From: Gammaproteobacteria bacterium
GTDB lineage: Bacteria; Pseudomonadota; Gammaproteobacteria; Arenicellales; DRJH01
Length of the DNA: 11,819 nt
Reading direction: 5' to 3'
Assembly: GCA_011052285.1 (NCBI GenBank)
Contig: DRJH01000285.1
Location: 1-11,819, forward strand
Part shown: positions 1 to 7,097 of the stretch, in pieces
Layout of the letters: every line of letters starts with the position of its first letter
Position numbering within the stretch: the first letter of the stretch is position 1
Position numbers and translations under genes: made by a program
The notes under the pieces: model-generated
What the model was told of the DNA's origin: nothing
The model's database searches: none
What the model saw: the letters and a program-made list of their open reading frames with translations, nothing else

Positions 1-590
1 GTCGCAAGCACCCGCAACAGGAATTCCTGCAAGTCGACACCAGCAATATTCTCTTCGTGTGCGGTGGTGCATTTTCAGGTCTGGGTAAAATCATCTGTGA
101 CCGGAAGGAAACCAGCAGCATAGGGTTTTCTGCAGAAATCCGCAGCAAGGAGAGTGAGGCAAATTTTGGTGAAATTCTCAAGAGTATCGAGCCGGAAGAT
201 TTAATCAAATACGGGTTGATTCCAGAGTTTGTAGGGCGGCTACCCATTGTGGCAACGTTGGAAGAGCTTGATGAGGGAGCGCTGGTGCAGATTCTGGTGG
301 AGCCTCGCAATGCTCTGGTCAAGCAGTACGGCCGCCTGTTCGAACTGGAGGATGTCGATCTGGAGATTCGTGATGATGCTTTGCGCGCTGTTGCGAGCAA
401 GGCCATGCAGCGCAAAACAGGAGCTCGCGGTCTGCGTTCAATCCTTGAAAATGCTCTACTCGATACTATGTACGAATTGCCTTCGTTGGATGGGATTAAA
501 AAGGTGATTGTTGAATCCAGCGTTATAGAGGAAGGTGCGCGCCCACTGTACATATATGAGGATGCGGAACAACACAACGCTAATGCGTAG
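1..590 (+). CDS. clpX: ClpX, ATP-dependent Clp protease ATP-binding subunit (C-terminal part, 5' end cut by window)
   Basis: ClpX is the hexameric AAA+ unfoldase that recognises tagged proteins and feeds them to the ClpP peptidase in the cytosol. The reading frame begins at base 3 and gives 195 residues; the family is about 420, so roughly the N-terminal half (zinc-binding domain, Walker A and B, first pore loop) lies outside the window. Visible elements, in order: the RKH pore-loop motif as the first three residues, the IGF loop that docks onto ClpP at about residues 40-42, the LIPEFVGRLP segment carrying the arginine finger, and the sensor-2 motif KTGARGLRSILENALLDTMY. The C-terminus is intact, ending in a short acidic and polar tail. 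A clpP gene would be expected upstream. lon follows on the same strand after about 200 bases with its own promoter. Identification is by direct recognition of these motifs and their order. Confidence 0.97.
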   Translation, partial: RKHPQQEFLQVDTSNILFVCGGAFSGLGKIICDRKETSSIGFSAEIRSKESEANFGEILKSIEPEDLIKYGLIPEFVGRLPIVATLEELDEGALVQILVEPRNALVKQYGRLFELEDVDLEIRDDALRAVASKAMQRKTGARGLRSILENALLDTMYELPSLDGIKKVIVESSVIEEGARPLYIYEDAEQHNANA

Positions 591-620
591 AAGACAGCAT
601 GCAAGTTACCGGTTTGCACA

Positions 621-642
621 CCAGGATGAGCCCCAGGATGAG
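621..642 (+). repeat. Short direct repeat in the clpX-lon spacer
   Basis: CCAGGATGAG occurs at 621-630 and again at 633-642, a 12-base period. It lies upstream of the heat-shock promoter. No function is evident, and it may be a slippage duplication. Confidence 0.5.
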
Positions 643-690
643 TCAATACATTGAATGGCTCACTGGTCCACCAGGGGTCTGTAGGTCGGT

Positions 691-720
691 CTTGAAAGCC
701 GCCGGAGCTATCCCCATTAT
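691..720 (+). promoter_or_regulatory. Sigma-32 (heat-shock) promoter for lon
   Basis: CTTGAAA at 691-697 and CCCCATTAT at 712-720 are separated by 14 bases. This matches the RpoH consensus (CTTGAAA, 11-16 bases, CCCCATNT) at every core base except the last T. Transcription would start near 727, giving a leader of about 90 bases before lon. lon is a classical heat-shock gene in E. coli, so location and sequence agree. No comparably good sigma-70 promoter was seen in the clpX-lon gap. Confidence 0.85.
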
Positions 721-806
721 GAGAGCTGCTGCCGAACTTTGTTCCTGATGCAATATCGCCTTCAAATATCAGAAATCGGCATGCTACTTACAGCCAATGA
801 CCAACC

Positions 807-811
807 AGGGA
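807..811 (+). promoter_or_regulatory. Ribosome binding site deciding the lon start
   Basis: AGGGA at 807-811 lies 6 bases before the ATG at 818. The earlier in-frame ATG at 797 has no purine-rich stretch upstream. The later ATG at 833 has only AGG, 2 bases away. The start at 818 is therefore preferred. Confidence 0.6.
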
Positions 812-817
812 AAATTG

Positions 818-3268
818 ATGACTGACCAGGTGATGACTGACCAGGAAGATCCGGTAATTTTGCAGCCGACACGGGTGCTGCCATTGCTGCCATTACGCGA
901 TGTGGTGGTATTTCCGCATATGGTAATCCCACTTTTTGTCGGCCGCAGCAAGTCGATCAAAGCACTTGAACTGGCAATGGCGGATAACAAGCAAATCGTA
1001 TTGACGGCACAAATGGATGCAACTGAGGATGACCCTGCTCCGGATTCTATTTATCAGACCGGCACCGTAGCCAATATTCTGCAGTTGTTAAAACTACCTG
1101 ATGGGACCGTTAAAGTACTGGTTGAAGGTGAATCACGAGTGCATATTCTGCGCTACCAGCAGATTGAGAGCTGTTTCACGGTGGAAACGGCACCTATCCA
1201 TATTGATGAAATTGATCGACGAGAACTTGATGTGTTAATGCGCACTGTTCTTAAAGAATTTGAGCAATATGTCAAATACAATAACAAGCTGCCGTCTGAA
1301 GTTCTGACCTCCGTATCCAGTATTGAAGATCCCTCGGCACTAGCGGATATCATTTCCGCACACCTTGGGCTCAAGGTTGACGAAAAGCAACGTATCCTTG
1401 AAATCATCCAGCCTCGAGAACGTCTTGAGCATTTACTTGGTGTGCTGGAAAGCGAAATTGATTTATTGCAGATCGAGAAGCGAATCCGTGGTCGGGTCAA
1501 GAAACAGATGGAGAAAAGCCAACGCGAGTATTTCCTGAATGAGCAGATGAAAGCGATTCAGACCGAACTCGGTGATGGGGAGGAAGGGGGTAATGAAATT
1601 GACGAGCTGGGGAAGAAGATTGCTGCGGCAGGAATGACCAAAGAGGCGCGTGACAAGGCAGAAGCTGAATTACGCAAACTCAAAATGATGTCGCCGATGT
1701 CGGCGGAAGCAACCGTGGTTCGCAACTACATCGACTGGTTGTTGCAGGTTCCGTGGAAAAAACGTTCACGGGTCTGTACCGACCTGGTGGCTGCGGAACA
1801 AATTCTTGAGGAAGATCACTACGGGCTTGAAAAGGTTAAGGAGCGTATTTTGGAGTACCTCGCTGTGCAGCAGCGGGTGAAAAAGCAAAAGGGTCCGATA
1901 CTTTGCCTGGTTGGTCCTCCCGGGGTCGGCAAGACATCGCTCGGTCAATCCATCGCACGGGCGACTAATCGCAAGTTTATTCGCATGTCCTTGGGTGGAG
2001 TTCGTGATGAAGCGGAAATCCGTGGTCACAGACGGACCTACATCGGTTCCATGCCAGGCAAGATTATTCAAAATCTTTCGAAGATGAAAACCCGCAATCC
2101 ATTGTTTATGCTTGACGAAGTCGACAAGATGTCCATGGATTTTCGTGGGGATCCTTCCTCAGCACTGCTTGAGGTTCTTGATCCTGAACAGAATAACCGT
2201 TTTGGTGATCACTACCTTGAAGTAGATTATGATCTTTCCGATGTCATGTTCATCGCCACGGCCAACACCCTGAATATTCCTGATCCTTTGCTGGATCGGA
2301 TGGAAGTGATCAGGCTTTCCGGTTACACCGAGGAAGAAAAGGTGAATATTGCTGAGCGATATCTGGTTGCTAAACAGCGCCAGAACAATGGCCTCAAAGA
2401 CGATGAAGTTCGTATTTCTCGCTCTGCTTTGGTTGATATTGTGCGTTACTATACCCGGGAAGCCGGTGTGAGAGCGCTGGAGCGAGAGATTGCCAAAATC
2501 TTTCGCAAGGTTGCCAGAAAACTGGTGGTAGGTGAGGTTAAGGATCGTGCTCATATTGGCTGCCGGAATCTTGCTAAATATCTCGGTGTGCGTCGGTTCG
2601 ATTTTGGTCGTGCCGATGAGACCAATCGTGTTGGTCAGGTGACCGGGTTGGCTTGGACCCAGGTCGGTGGTGAATTGTTGACTATTGAGTCGGTAACGGT
2701 ACCGGGTAAGGGAAAGCATATTTTTACCGGCAAGCTCGGTGATGTGATGAAGGAGTCCATCCAGGCCGCAGTCAGCGTAGTTCGCAGTCGCAGCGAATCA
2801 CTGAGTATCGACCCGGAGTTTTATGAAAAACAGGATATCCATATCCATGTCCCCGAAGGTGCAACCCCTAAGGATGGCCCCAGCGCAGGCATTGGCATGT
2901 GTACTGCGATCGTTTCTTCATTGACCGGAATTTCAGTCAAATCTGATGTGGCAATGACCGGTGAAATTACTTTGCGTGGTGAGGTATTGGCCATTGGCGG
3001 CTTGAAGGAGAAGTTACTGGCAGCACACCGTGGTGGTATTAAAACTGTACTAATTCCACGTGACAACGAGAAGGACCTCGTTGATATACCTCAAAACATC
3101 AAGAGTCGGATGAGTATTGTACCGGTGCGCTGGATTGATGAGGTGTTGGATTTGGCACTGGTAGAGAACCCACTACAGTCCGTCGTAAAGAACACAGATG
3201 AAGGGAGTGGCAAAGCGGTGAAGAGTACCCGTATTGGCAGAACGGGAAGCAGGGTGACGACACATTAG
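818..3268 (+). CDS. lon: Lon, ATP-dependent serine protease (endopeptidase La)
   Basis: Lon degrades misfolded and selected regulatory proteins in the cytosol as a homohexamer with ATPase and peptidase in one chain. From the preferred ATG the product is 816 residues, close to the usual 780-815. In order: the N-terminal substrate-binding domain opening with VLPLLPLRDVVVFPHMVIPL; a central coiled region (KRIRGRVKKQMEKSQREYFL); Walker A GPPGVGKTS from about residue 366; Walker B LFMLDEVDKM; and the C-terminal protease domain with the catalytic serine in PKDGPSAG (about S689) and catalytic lysine in GGLKEK (about K732). The 43-residue spacing of this dyad equals that of E. coli. An upstream in-frame ATG at 797 would add seven residues but lacks a ribosome site. 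The last 30 or so residues are a basic, low-conservation tail. A sigma-32 promoter precedes the gene, and hupB follows under its own promoter. Confidence 0.98.
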   Translation: MTDQVMTDQEDPVILQPTRVLPLLPLRDVVVFPHMVIPLFVGRSKSIKALELAMADNKQIVLTAQMDATEDDPAPDSIYQTGTVANILQLLKLPDGTVKVLVEGESRVHILRYQQIESCFTVETAPIHIDEIDRRELDVLMRTVLKEFEQYVKYNNKLPSEVLTSVSSIEDPSALADIISAHLGLKVDEKQRILEIIQPRERLEHLLGVLESEIDLLQIEKRIRGRVKKQMEKSQREYFLNEQMKAIQTELGDGEEGGNEIDELGKKIAAAGMTKEARDKAEAELRKLKMMSPMSAEATVVRNYIDWLLQVPWKKRSRVCTDLVAAEQILEEDHYGLEKVKERILEYLAVQQRVKKQKGPILCLVGPPGVGKTSLGQSIARATNRKFIRMSLGGVRDEAEIRGHRRTYIGSMPGKIIQNLSKMKTRNPLFMLDEVDKMSMDFRGDPSSALLEVLDPEQNNRFGDHYLEVDYDLSDVMFIATANTLNIPDPLLDRMEVIRLSGYTEEEKVNIAERYLVAKQRQNNGLKDDEVRISRSALVDIVRYYTREAGVRALEREIAKIFRKVARKLVVGEVKDRAHIGCRNLAKYLGVRRFDFGRADETNRVGQVTGLAWTQVGGELLTIESVTVPGKGKHIFTGKLGDVMKESIQAAVSVVRSRSESLSIDPEFYEKQDIHIHVPEGATPKDGPSAGIGMCTAIVSSLTGISVKSDVAMTGEITLRGEVLAIGGLKEKLLAAHRGGIKTVLIPRDNEKDLVDIPQNIKSRMSIVPVRWIDEVLDLALVENPLQSVVKNTDEGSGKAVKSTRIGRTGSRVTTH

Positions 3269-3320
3269 GATCGTGATTTGTCTTTGTATCAGATATTCAG
3301 TGATTTGATGCCTGACCTAC

Positions 3321-3350
3321 TTGACAATAATTTTACTACATTGGTATAAG
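3321..3350 (+). promoter_or_regulatory. Sigma-70 promoter for hupB
   Basis: A perfect -35 TTGACA (3321-3326) is followed by an 18-base spacer and -10 TATAAG (3345-3350), preceded by TG one base upstream (an extended -10). Transcription would start around 3357, leaving a leader of about 180 bases before hupB. It may also drive the downstream tRNA genes, since no promoter of similar quality was seen between hupB and tRNA-Val. Confidence 0.8.
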
Positions 3351-3373
3351 AAAGCTGTTGGATTGCGGGGGAG

Positions 3374-3446
3374 GAAGCCAGTTATTATGAGGTAGGCTTC
3401 AGGTGCAGCAGGATATTTCCCGGCAGTAGGACCCGGTAGCAGGGTC
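3374..3446 (+). other. Structured 5' leader of hupB
   Basis: Two potential hairpins lie between the promoter and the gene. GAAGCC (3374-3379) can pair with GGCTTC (3395-3400) around a 15-base loop. GACCC (3430-3434) can pair with GGGTC (3442-3446) around a 7-base loop. The first loop contains the start-stop triplets ATG-AGG-TAG (3387-3395), preceded by a GGGGGAGG stretch. No known riboswitch class was recognised. Confidence 0.35.
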
Positions 3447-3520
3447 AGTGTAACAGCATGGCCCAAGACGAGACGTTGATGAGATGGTTTGATGATCAGC
3501 ACGTTTCATTACTATTCCAC

Positions 3521-3526
3521 GAGGAG
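3521..3526 (+). promoter_or_regulatory. Ribosome binding site fixing the GTG start of hupB
   Basis: GAGGAG lies 9 bases before the GTG at 3536. The open frame extends upstream to an ATG at 3458, but only the GTG combines a good ribosome site with the canonical HU N-terminus. Confidence 0.85.
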
Positions 3527-3535
3527 AAAAAATCA

Positions 3536-3808
3536 GTGAATAAATCAGAATTAGTCGAACATGTAGCGAACGCATCAGACTTGTCAAAAGCAGCCGCGCA
3601 GCGCGCTGTAGAAGCCGTATTTACAAGCATTGCTGAAGCCATGAGCAGTGGTGATTCGGTCAGTGTGGTTGGTTTTGGAACCTTTAGTGTTAGTGACCGT
3701 CAGGCCCGTATCGGCCGCAATCCGAAAACCGGTGAAAACATCGAAATTGCGGCTTGTAAAGTGCCTAAATTCAAGGCTGGTAAAAGCCTCAAGGATACCG
3801 TAAACTAG
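3536..3808 (+). CDS. hupB: HU-family DNA-binding protein, beta-type (GTG start)
   Basis: HU is a small dimeric nucleoid protein that bends DNA without strong sequence specificity. It compacts the chromosome and assists replication, recombination and transcription. The GTG start gives exactly 90 residues, the standard HU length, with the N-terminus (M/V)NKSELVEHVA matching the family. The core VGFGTFSV and the DNA-gripping beta arm RIGRNPKTGENIEI, including the intercalating proline of the RNP motif, are intact. The C-terminus FKAGKSLKDTVN is typical. The position after lon and before ppiD is that of hupB in E. coli and relatives. The stop codon lies 20 bases before tRNA-Val with no T-rich intrinsic terminator, so read-through into the tRNAs is likely. 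Confidence 0.96.
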   Translation: MNKSELVEHVANASDLSKAAAQRAVEAVFTSIAEAMSSGDSVSVVGFGTFSVSDRQARIGRNPKTGENIEIAACKVPKFKAGKSLKDTVN

Positions 3809-3810
3809 CG

Positions 3811-3830
3811 CCCCTCCTGAGCCCGAGGGG
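3811..3830 (+). other. Hairpin between hupB and tRNA-Val, overlapping the tRNA 5' end
   Basis: CCCCTC (3811-3816) can pair with GAGGGG (3825-3830) around an 8-base loop. No T run follows, so it is not a normal intrinsic terminator. The right arm includes the first two bases of tRNA-Val (3829-3830), so this stem and the tRNA acceptor stem exclude each other at those bases. Confidence 0.4.
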
Positions 3831-3904
3831 GTGCTTAGCTCAGCTGGGAGAGCGTCGCCCTTACAAGGCGAAGGTCGCAGGTTCGATCCCTGCAGCACCC
3901 ACCA
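3829..3904 (+). tRNA. tRNA-Val (anticodon TAC)
   Basis: A complete 76-base tRNA with encoded CCA. The acceptor GGGTGCT (3829-3835) pairs with AGCACCC (3894-3900). The D arm is TAGCTCAGCTGGGAGAGC. The anticodon loop CTTACAA (3860-3866) gives anticodon TAC at 3862-3864. The T arm GCAGGTTCGATCCCTGC and the CCA at 3902-3904 are present. It decodes GUA and other valine codons. Confidence 0.97.
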
Positions 3905-3937
3905 AGTTCCGGAAATTGATGATTGTTAGTACGTCCA

Positions 3938-4014
3938 GGAGCGGTAGTTCAGCTGGTTAGAATATCGGCCTGTCACGCCGAGGGTCGCGGGTTCGAATCC
4001 CGTCCGCTCCGCCA
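3938..4014 (+). tRNA. tRNA-Asp (anticodon GTC)
   Basis: A complete 77-base tRNA with encoded CCA, 33 bases after tRNA-Val. The acceptor GGAGCGG (from 3938) pairs with CCGCTCC. The D arm is TAGTTCAGCTGGTTAGAA. The anticodon loop CTGTCAC (3970-3976) gives GTC at 3972-3974. The T arm GCGGGTTCGAATCCCGT is present. The sequence is very close to E. coli tRNA-Asp. It is probably processed from one precursor together with tRNA-Val. Confidence 0.97.
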
Positions 4015-4113
4015 TTATTCATGCAGGGGTCTGTCTTCTCCAGCCAGATTCCTGGCAGCGCCGCCGTGTTTGTCCTCAGCGGATCTGTATTTTCGAAGCT
4101 TTGAGTAACCGCC

Positions 4114-6036
4114 ATGTTGACAACAATTCGTGAAAAAGCATCAGGTATTGTTGCCTGGGCAATTATTATTTTAATCTCTATTCCATTTGCTCTTTGGGGA
4201 ATTAATTCCTACTTCAGTGGCTCGGATCATATCAACGTCGCGGTTGTCAACGGTACCAATATCGACCAGCAGGAATACCAGCGAGTTTTGTCCTCCCGTC
4301 GTCGCGACTTGTTGCAACAGTTTAGAGGTCAGCTTGACCAGAAATTCTTTGAGGCTAAAAATTTTAAGAAAAGTGTTCTTGATACTTTGATTGTTCGACA
4401 GTTGTTGAGTCAGGATGTCGCTGATAAAAACTATCGCATCAGTGATCAGCAACTGGCAGCTTTGCTGCAACAGAATAAGCGATTTCAGATTAATGGAAAA
4501 TTTAGTCAGTCCATGTATCAAGGTGCCGTCAATCAGGCCGGATTGACGGATATTGGTTATGAACAAAGTTTGCGGCGTGACGCTGAAGTGCAGCAGATAC
4601 GAATGGGTTATACGCTCAGTGCTTTTGTGCCAGACCAAACGCTCGATGCTGTCTTGTCTCTGGCGTTGGAAAAACGCTTGGGTGACTATATATCACTTAG
4701 CCCTGCCGCCTATTCGGCCAGAACCAATGTAAATGACAAGGAAATACAGTCCTACTACGAGCAAAACAAACAATCCTTTCAACGTCCGGCTCGTCTGCGT
4801 GTTGAGTATCTCGAACTCAGTATCGACAAACTGGCTGCCAGAGAGGCTCCCAGTGAGGCGGATCTAAGGGATTATTATGAGGCCAATATTGCCCAATACA
4901 CGAGCAAGGGAAAACGTAGCGCCAGTCATATTCTGGCAGCAGTTAAGGGTAAGAAGGACAAGGCTGCGTGGCAAAAAGCCTTGAAAAAAGCCCAGGATAT
5001 TGAATCAAGGCTGCATTCTGGAGCTGATTTTGCTGCTCTGGCCAAAAAAGAATCCGACGATAAAGGCTCTGCCAAACTAGGCGGTGACTTGGGAGAAATG
5101 ACTCCGGGTGTCATGGTCAAGCCGTTCGAAGATGTGGTGAAAACCATGACACTGAACCAAATCAGTGCTCCGGTGAAAACACAGTTTGGTTACCATATCA
5201 TCAAGTTGACAGCGCTGGTGCCCGATCAAATCAAGCTTTTCTCAGCAGTCAAAGATGAGATAGCGAAGGTCATCAGTAAGCAGCGGGCGGAAAGCCAGTT
5301 TTTGGATAAGGCCGAGACTTTTCGTAACCTGGTTTATGAACAGTCAGACAGCCTACAGCCCGCAGCAGATGCGCTGGAGTTGAAAGTCAGACAAACTGAT
5401 TGGTTCAGTCGTAGTGGCAGTACCGTAAAGAACGCTCTGACGGCGAATCCGGGGTTTTTGGAAGCCGCATTCAGTGCCGATGTGCAACGGGATGGCTTGA
5501 ATTCTGCGGCACTGGAAATCGGTACAGACCATCTGGTTGCGCTGAGAAAGCTGGATTTTGAAGCTGCTGCACTACTGCCACTGGATAAAGTCAAAGATCA
5601 GGTAGTAAAACGCCTGACTGAGGAGAAAGCGCGCCAGTTGGCAACGACTGCTGGAAAAGAAGCCCTGAAAAAATTACAGGCTGGAATCAGCAACTGGAAA
5701 ACCTTACAGGGTACACTCAAGCTTAGTGCAGTAACCCTTCCGATACAGCGGCACCTTGCCAAGCCGGCTCAAAAAGGGCTCGTTGATAAACTATTCTCTA
5801 TGCCAGCTCCAACCGATAAGTCCGCCAGCTATGCTTCTCTGCCAGCACCCGATGGCGGTCTGTACCTGCTCCACTTGACGAAAGTGACTGCGGGCAACGC
5901 CAGCCAGGCTGATGCGAAAATGCGTGATCAATATCGTCGTCAGTTGCAGCAAAGAACAGCTTCGGGTGATTTTGACGCCTACCTCAAGGCGCTGCGTGGT
6001 CGAGCTAAAATCAAGATTTTCGAAGAACAGTTGTAA
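4114..6036 (+). CDS. ppiD: PpiD, membrane-anchored periplasmic folding chaperone with parvulin (PpiC/SurA-type) domain
   Basis: PpiD sits in the inner membrane near the Sec translocon and acts as a chaperone for proteins entering the periplasm. The 640-residue length fits the family (E. coli 623). In order: a short cytosolic N-terminus, one membrane segment at about residues 14-30 (WAIIILISIPFALWG), a SurA-N-like chaperone region beginning VAVVNGTNIDQQEYQRVLSS, then a single parvulin domain at about 266-368. The parvulin domain has the two conserved histidines in SASHIL (about H272) and GYHIIKL (about H361), plus the GGDLGEM motif. A long helical C-terminal domain follows. In E. coli the parvulin domain has little or no isomerase activity, so catalysis should not be assumed. 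The ATG at 4114 begins directly with the conserved N-terminus; the ribosome site (TTGAGTAA) is weak. The gene follows hupB, separated by two tRNAs. Confidence 0.95.
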   Translation: MLTTIREKASGIVAWAIIILISIPFALWGINSYFSGSDHINVAVVNGTNIDQQEYQRVLSSRRRDLLQQFRGQLDQKFFEAKNFKKSVLDTLIVRQLLSQDVADKNYRISDQQLAALLQQNKRFQINGKFSQSMYQGAVNQAGLTDIGYEQSLRRDAEVQQIRMGYTLSAFVPDQTLDAVLSLALEKRLGDYISLSPAAYSARTNVNDKEIQSYYEQNKQSFQRPARLRVEYLELSIDKLAAREAPSEADLRDYYEANIAQYTSKGKRSASHILAAVKGKKDKAAWQKALKKAQDIESRLHSGADFAALAKKESDDKGSAKLGGDLGEMTPGVMVKPFEDVVKTMTLNQISAPVKTQFGYHIIKLTALVPDQIKLFSAVKDEIAKVISKQRAESQFLDKAETFRNLVYEQSDSLQPAADALELKVRQTDWFSRSGSTVKNALTANPGFLEAAFSADVQRDGLNSAALEIGTDHLVALRKLDFEAAALLPLDKVKDQVVKRLTEEKARQLATTAGKEALKKLQAGISNWKTLQGTLKLSAVTLPIQRHLAKPAQKGLVDKLFSMPAPTDKSASYASLPAPDGGLYLLHLTKVTAGNASQADAKMRDQYRRQLQQRTASGDFDAYLKALRGRAKIKIFEEQL

Positions 6037-6055
6037 AAACAGGGCTAATCATTTT

Positions 6056-6853
6056 CTAGTCATCAACCAGCAAGCGGTCACTCAGGCCTACGGTGTTGAA
6101 GCCGGCATCGACATAAGTGATCTCTCCTGTGATTCCGGATGCCAGATCAGAGCAGAGGAAAGCGGCCGTGTTGCCGACTTCCAACGTGGTGACTCCCCGG
6201 CCCAGTGGTACGGCTTTTTCGTAATAAGCCATCATTTTTCGAAAGCCACCGATGCCGGCAGCGGCCAGTGTCTTGATGGGGCCGGCAGAAACGGCGTTGA
6301 CGCGAATTCCTTGCGGACCCAGTGATTGAGCCAAATAGCGAACATTGGCCTCAAGACTCGCTTTAGCCAGACCCATGACGTTATATCCAGGCATGGAGCG
6401 AACCGCACCGATATAGGAGAGGGTCAGCAAGGCGGCTTGTCGGCCCTGCATGAAAGGCTGTGCCGCCTTGGCCAGGGCGGCAAAACTGTAAGAGCTGATT
6501 TCATGGGCGATGAGAAAGCCTTCCCGGGTGACGGCATCAAGATAGCTGCCATCGAGTTGATCACGCGGTGCGTAGGCAACTGCATGAACCAGAATATCAA
6601 AGCTGCTCCAGTGTTGTGCCAGGCCTTCGAACAACGTGGTAATTTGTTGATCTGTGCTGACATCACAGGGCAGGGTGATGCTGGAACCGAGCTTGGCTGC
6701 GTATTTTTCTACCCGGGGTTTGAGTTTGTCGTTCTGATAGGTAAAGGCCAGTTCGGCCCCTTCACGGTGCATTGCCTGGGCAATTCCCCAGGCAATGGAT
6801 CGCTCACTGGCAACTCCGATAATTAATGCACGTTTGCCTTGCAAAAAAGCCAT
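6056..6853 (-). CDS. fabI: FabI, enoyl-[acyl-carrier-protein] reductase (NADH)
   Basis: FabI reduces the trans-2-enoyl-ACP double bond in the last step of each cycle of type II fatty-acid elongation; it is the target of triclosan, isoniazid-type and diazaborine inhibitors in various bacteria. The product is 265 residues, typical length. The variant Rossmann motif GVASERSIAWGIA lies at 13-25. The catalytic set of the Y-x6-Y-x6-K type is seen as Tyr147, Tyr157 and Lys164 within SYIGAVRSMPGYNVMGLAKA, offset by one from E. coli. The conserved VNAVSAGPIKTLAA and a C-terminal GITGEITYVDAGF follow. The start is the ATG at 6853, preceded on its strand by AAGGGG about 6-7 bases upstream. An in-frame ATG at 6880 would add nine residues and bury that ribosome site. 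The position equivalent to E. coli Gly93 is alanine, as in some other FabI proteins. The gene is convergent with ppiD, with only 19 bases between stop codons. Confidence 0.97.
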   Translation of the reverse strand: MAFLQGKRALIIGVASERSIAWGIAQAMHREGAELAFTYQNDKLKPRVEKYAAKLGSSITLPCDVSTDQQITTLFEGLAQHWSSFDILVHAVAYAPRDQLDGSYLDAVTREGFLIAHEISSYSFAALAKAAQPFMQGRQAALLTLSYIGAVRSMPGYNVMGLAKASLEANVRYLAQSLGPQGIRVNAVSAGPIKTLAAAGIGGFRKMMAYYEKAVPLGRGVTTLEVGNTAAFLCSDLASGITGEITYVDAGFNTVGLSDRLLVDD

Positions 6854-6886
6854 GGTTGTCCCCTTAATCTGTAGAAACATAATTCG

Positions 6887-7052
6887 AGGAGGTTGTCCGA
6901 GAACAGAAAACCTACTACGGAAAAACTGTCTTTGGCTAGATTTCCCCTTGTGCCGTTACCTATCCCAATGAGTATTCATCTCAACTCAGGCAGAAAAATC
7001 CGCCTCAAAGCAGCTTGCCATCGCTTTGATTCCTGTTCTCGGACAGCCTCCT
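6887..7052. repeat. 166-bp segment bounded by 20-bp inverted repeats (possible small mobile element or regulatory palindrome)
   Basis: The left arm (6887-6906, AGGAGGTTGTCCGAGAACAG) and right arm (7033-7052) are reverse complements at 19 of 20 positions; the one difference (6893/7046) could still pair as G-U in RNA. 126 bases separate the arms. Weaker inverted similarity may continue inward (CTGTCTTTG near 6926-6934 against CAAAGCAG near 7006-7013). No clear target-site duplication flanks it, and no gene is supported inside. It fills most of the divergent fabI-rsmJ spacer, and its right arm supplies the -35 of the proposed rsmJ promoter. Confidence 0.6.
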
Positions 7053-7068
7053 GGTGTGGCAGTATAAT
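7040..7068 (+). promoter_or_regulatory. Sigma-70 promoter for the RsmJ-like gene
   Basis: A perfect -10 TATAAT (7063-7068) lies 17 bases after CGGACA (7040-7045), a 4-of-6 match to the -35 consensus. Transcription would start near 7075, leaving only about 23 bases before the ATG at 7098. The -35 lies inside the right arm of the inverted repeat. Confidence 0.65.
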
Positions 7069-7097
7069 ACCCTGAAGATGAACTATTCGCAGAATAA

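Noticed and set aside
3458..3535. An upstream ATG would extend HU by 26 residues.
   Set aside because: HU proteins are about 90 residues and start with the (M/V)NKSEL sequence encoded from the GTG at 3536, which has a good GAGGAG site. The extension has no HU character.
4043..4056. GCCAG/CTGGC hairpin after tRNA-Asp as a terminator.
   Set aside because: The stem is only 5 bp and no T run follows, so it does not meet the pattern of an intrinsic terminator.
5912..6826. Plus-strand open frames overlapping the end of ppiD and the whole of fabI.
   Set aside because: They are antisense or out-of-frame shadows of ppiD and fabI with no domain character.
6854..6880. ATG at 6880 as the fabI start.
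   Set aside because: It adds nine residues absent from the family and covers the AAGGGG site that serves the ATG at 6853.
6893..7075. Small plus-strand open frame of 60 codons in the fabI-rsmJ gap.
   Set aside because: It begins with TTG, has no recognisable product, and lies almost entirely within the inverted-repeat segment.
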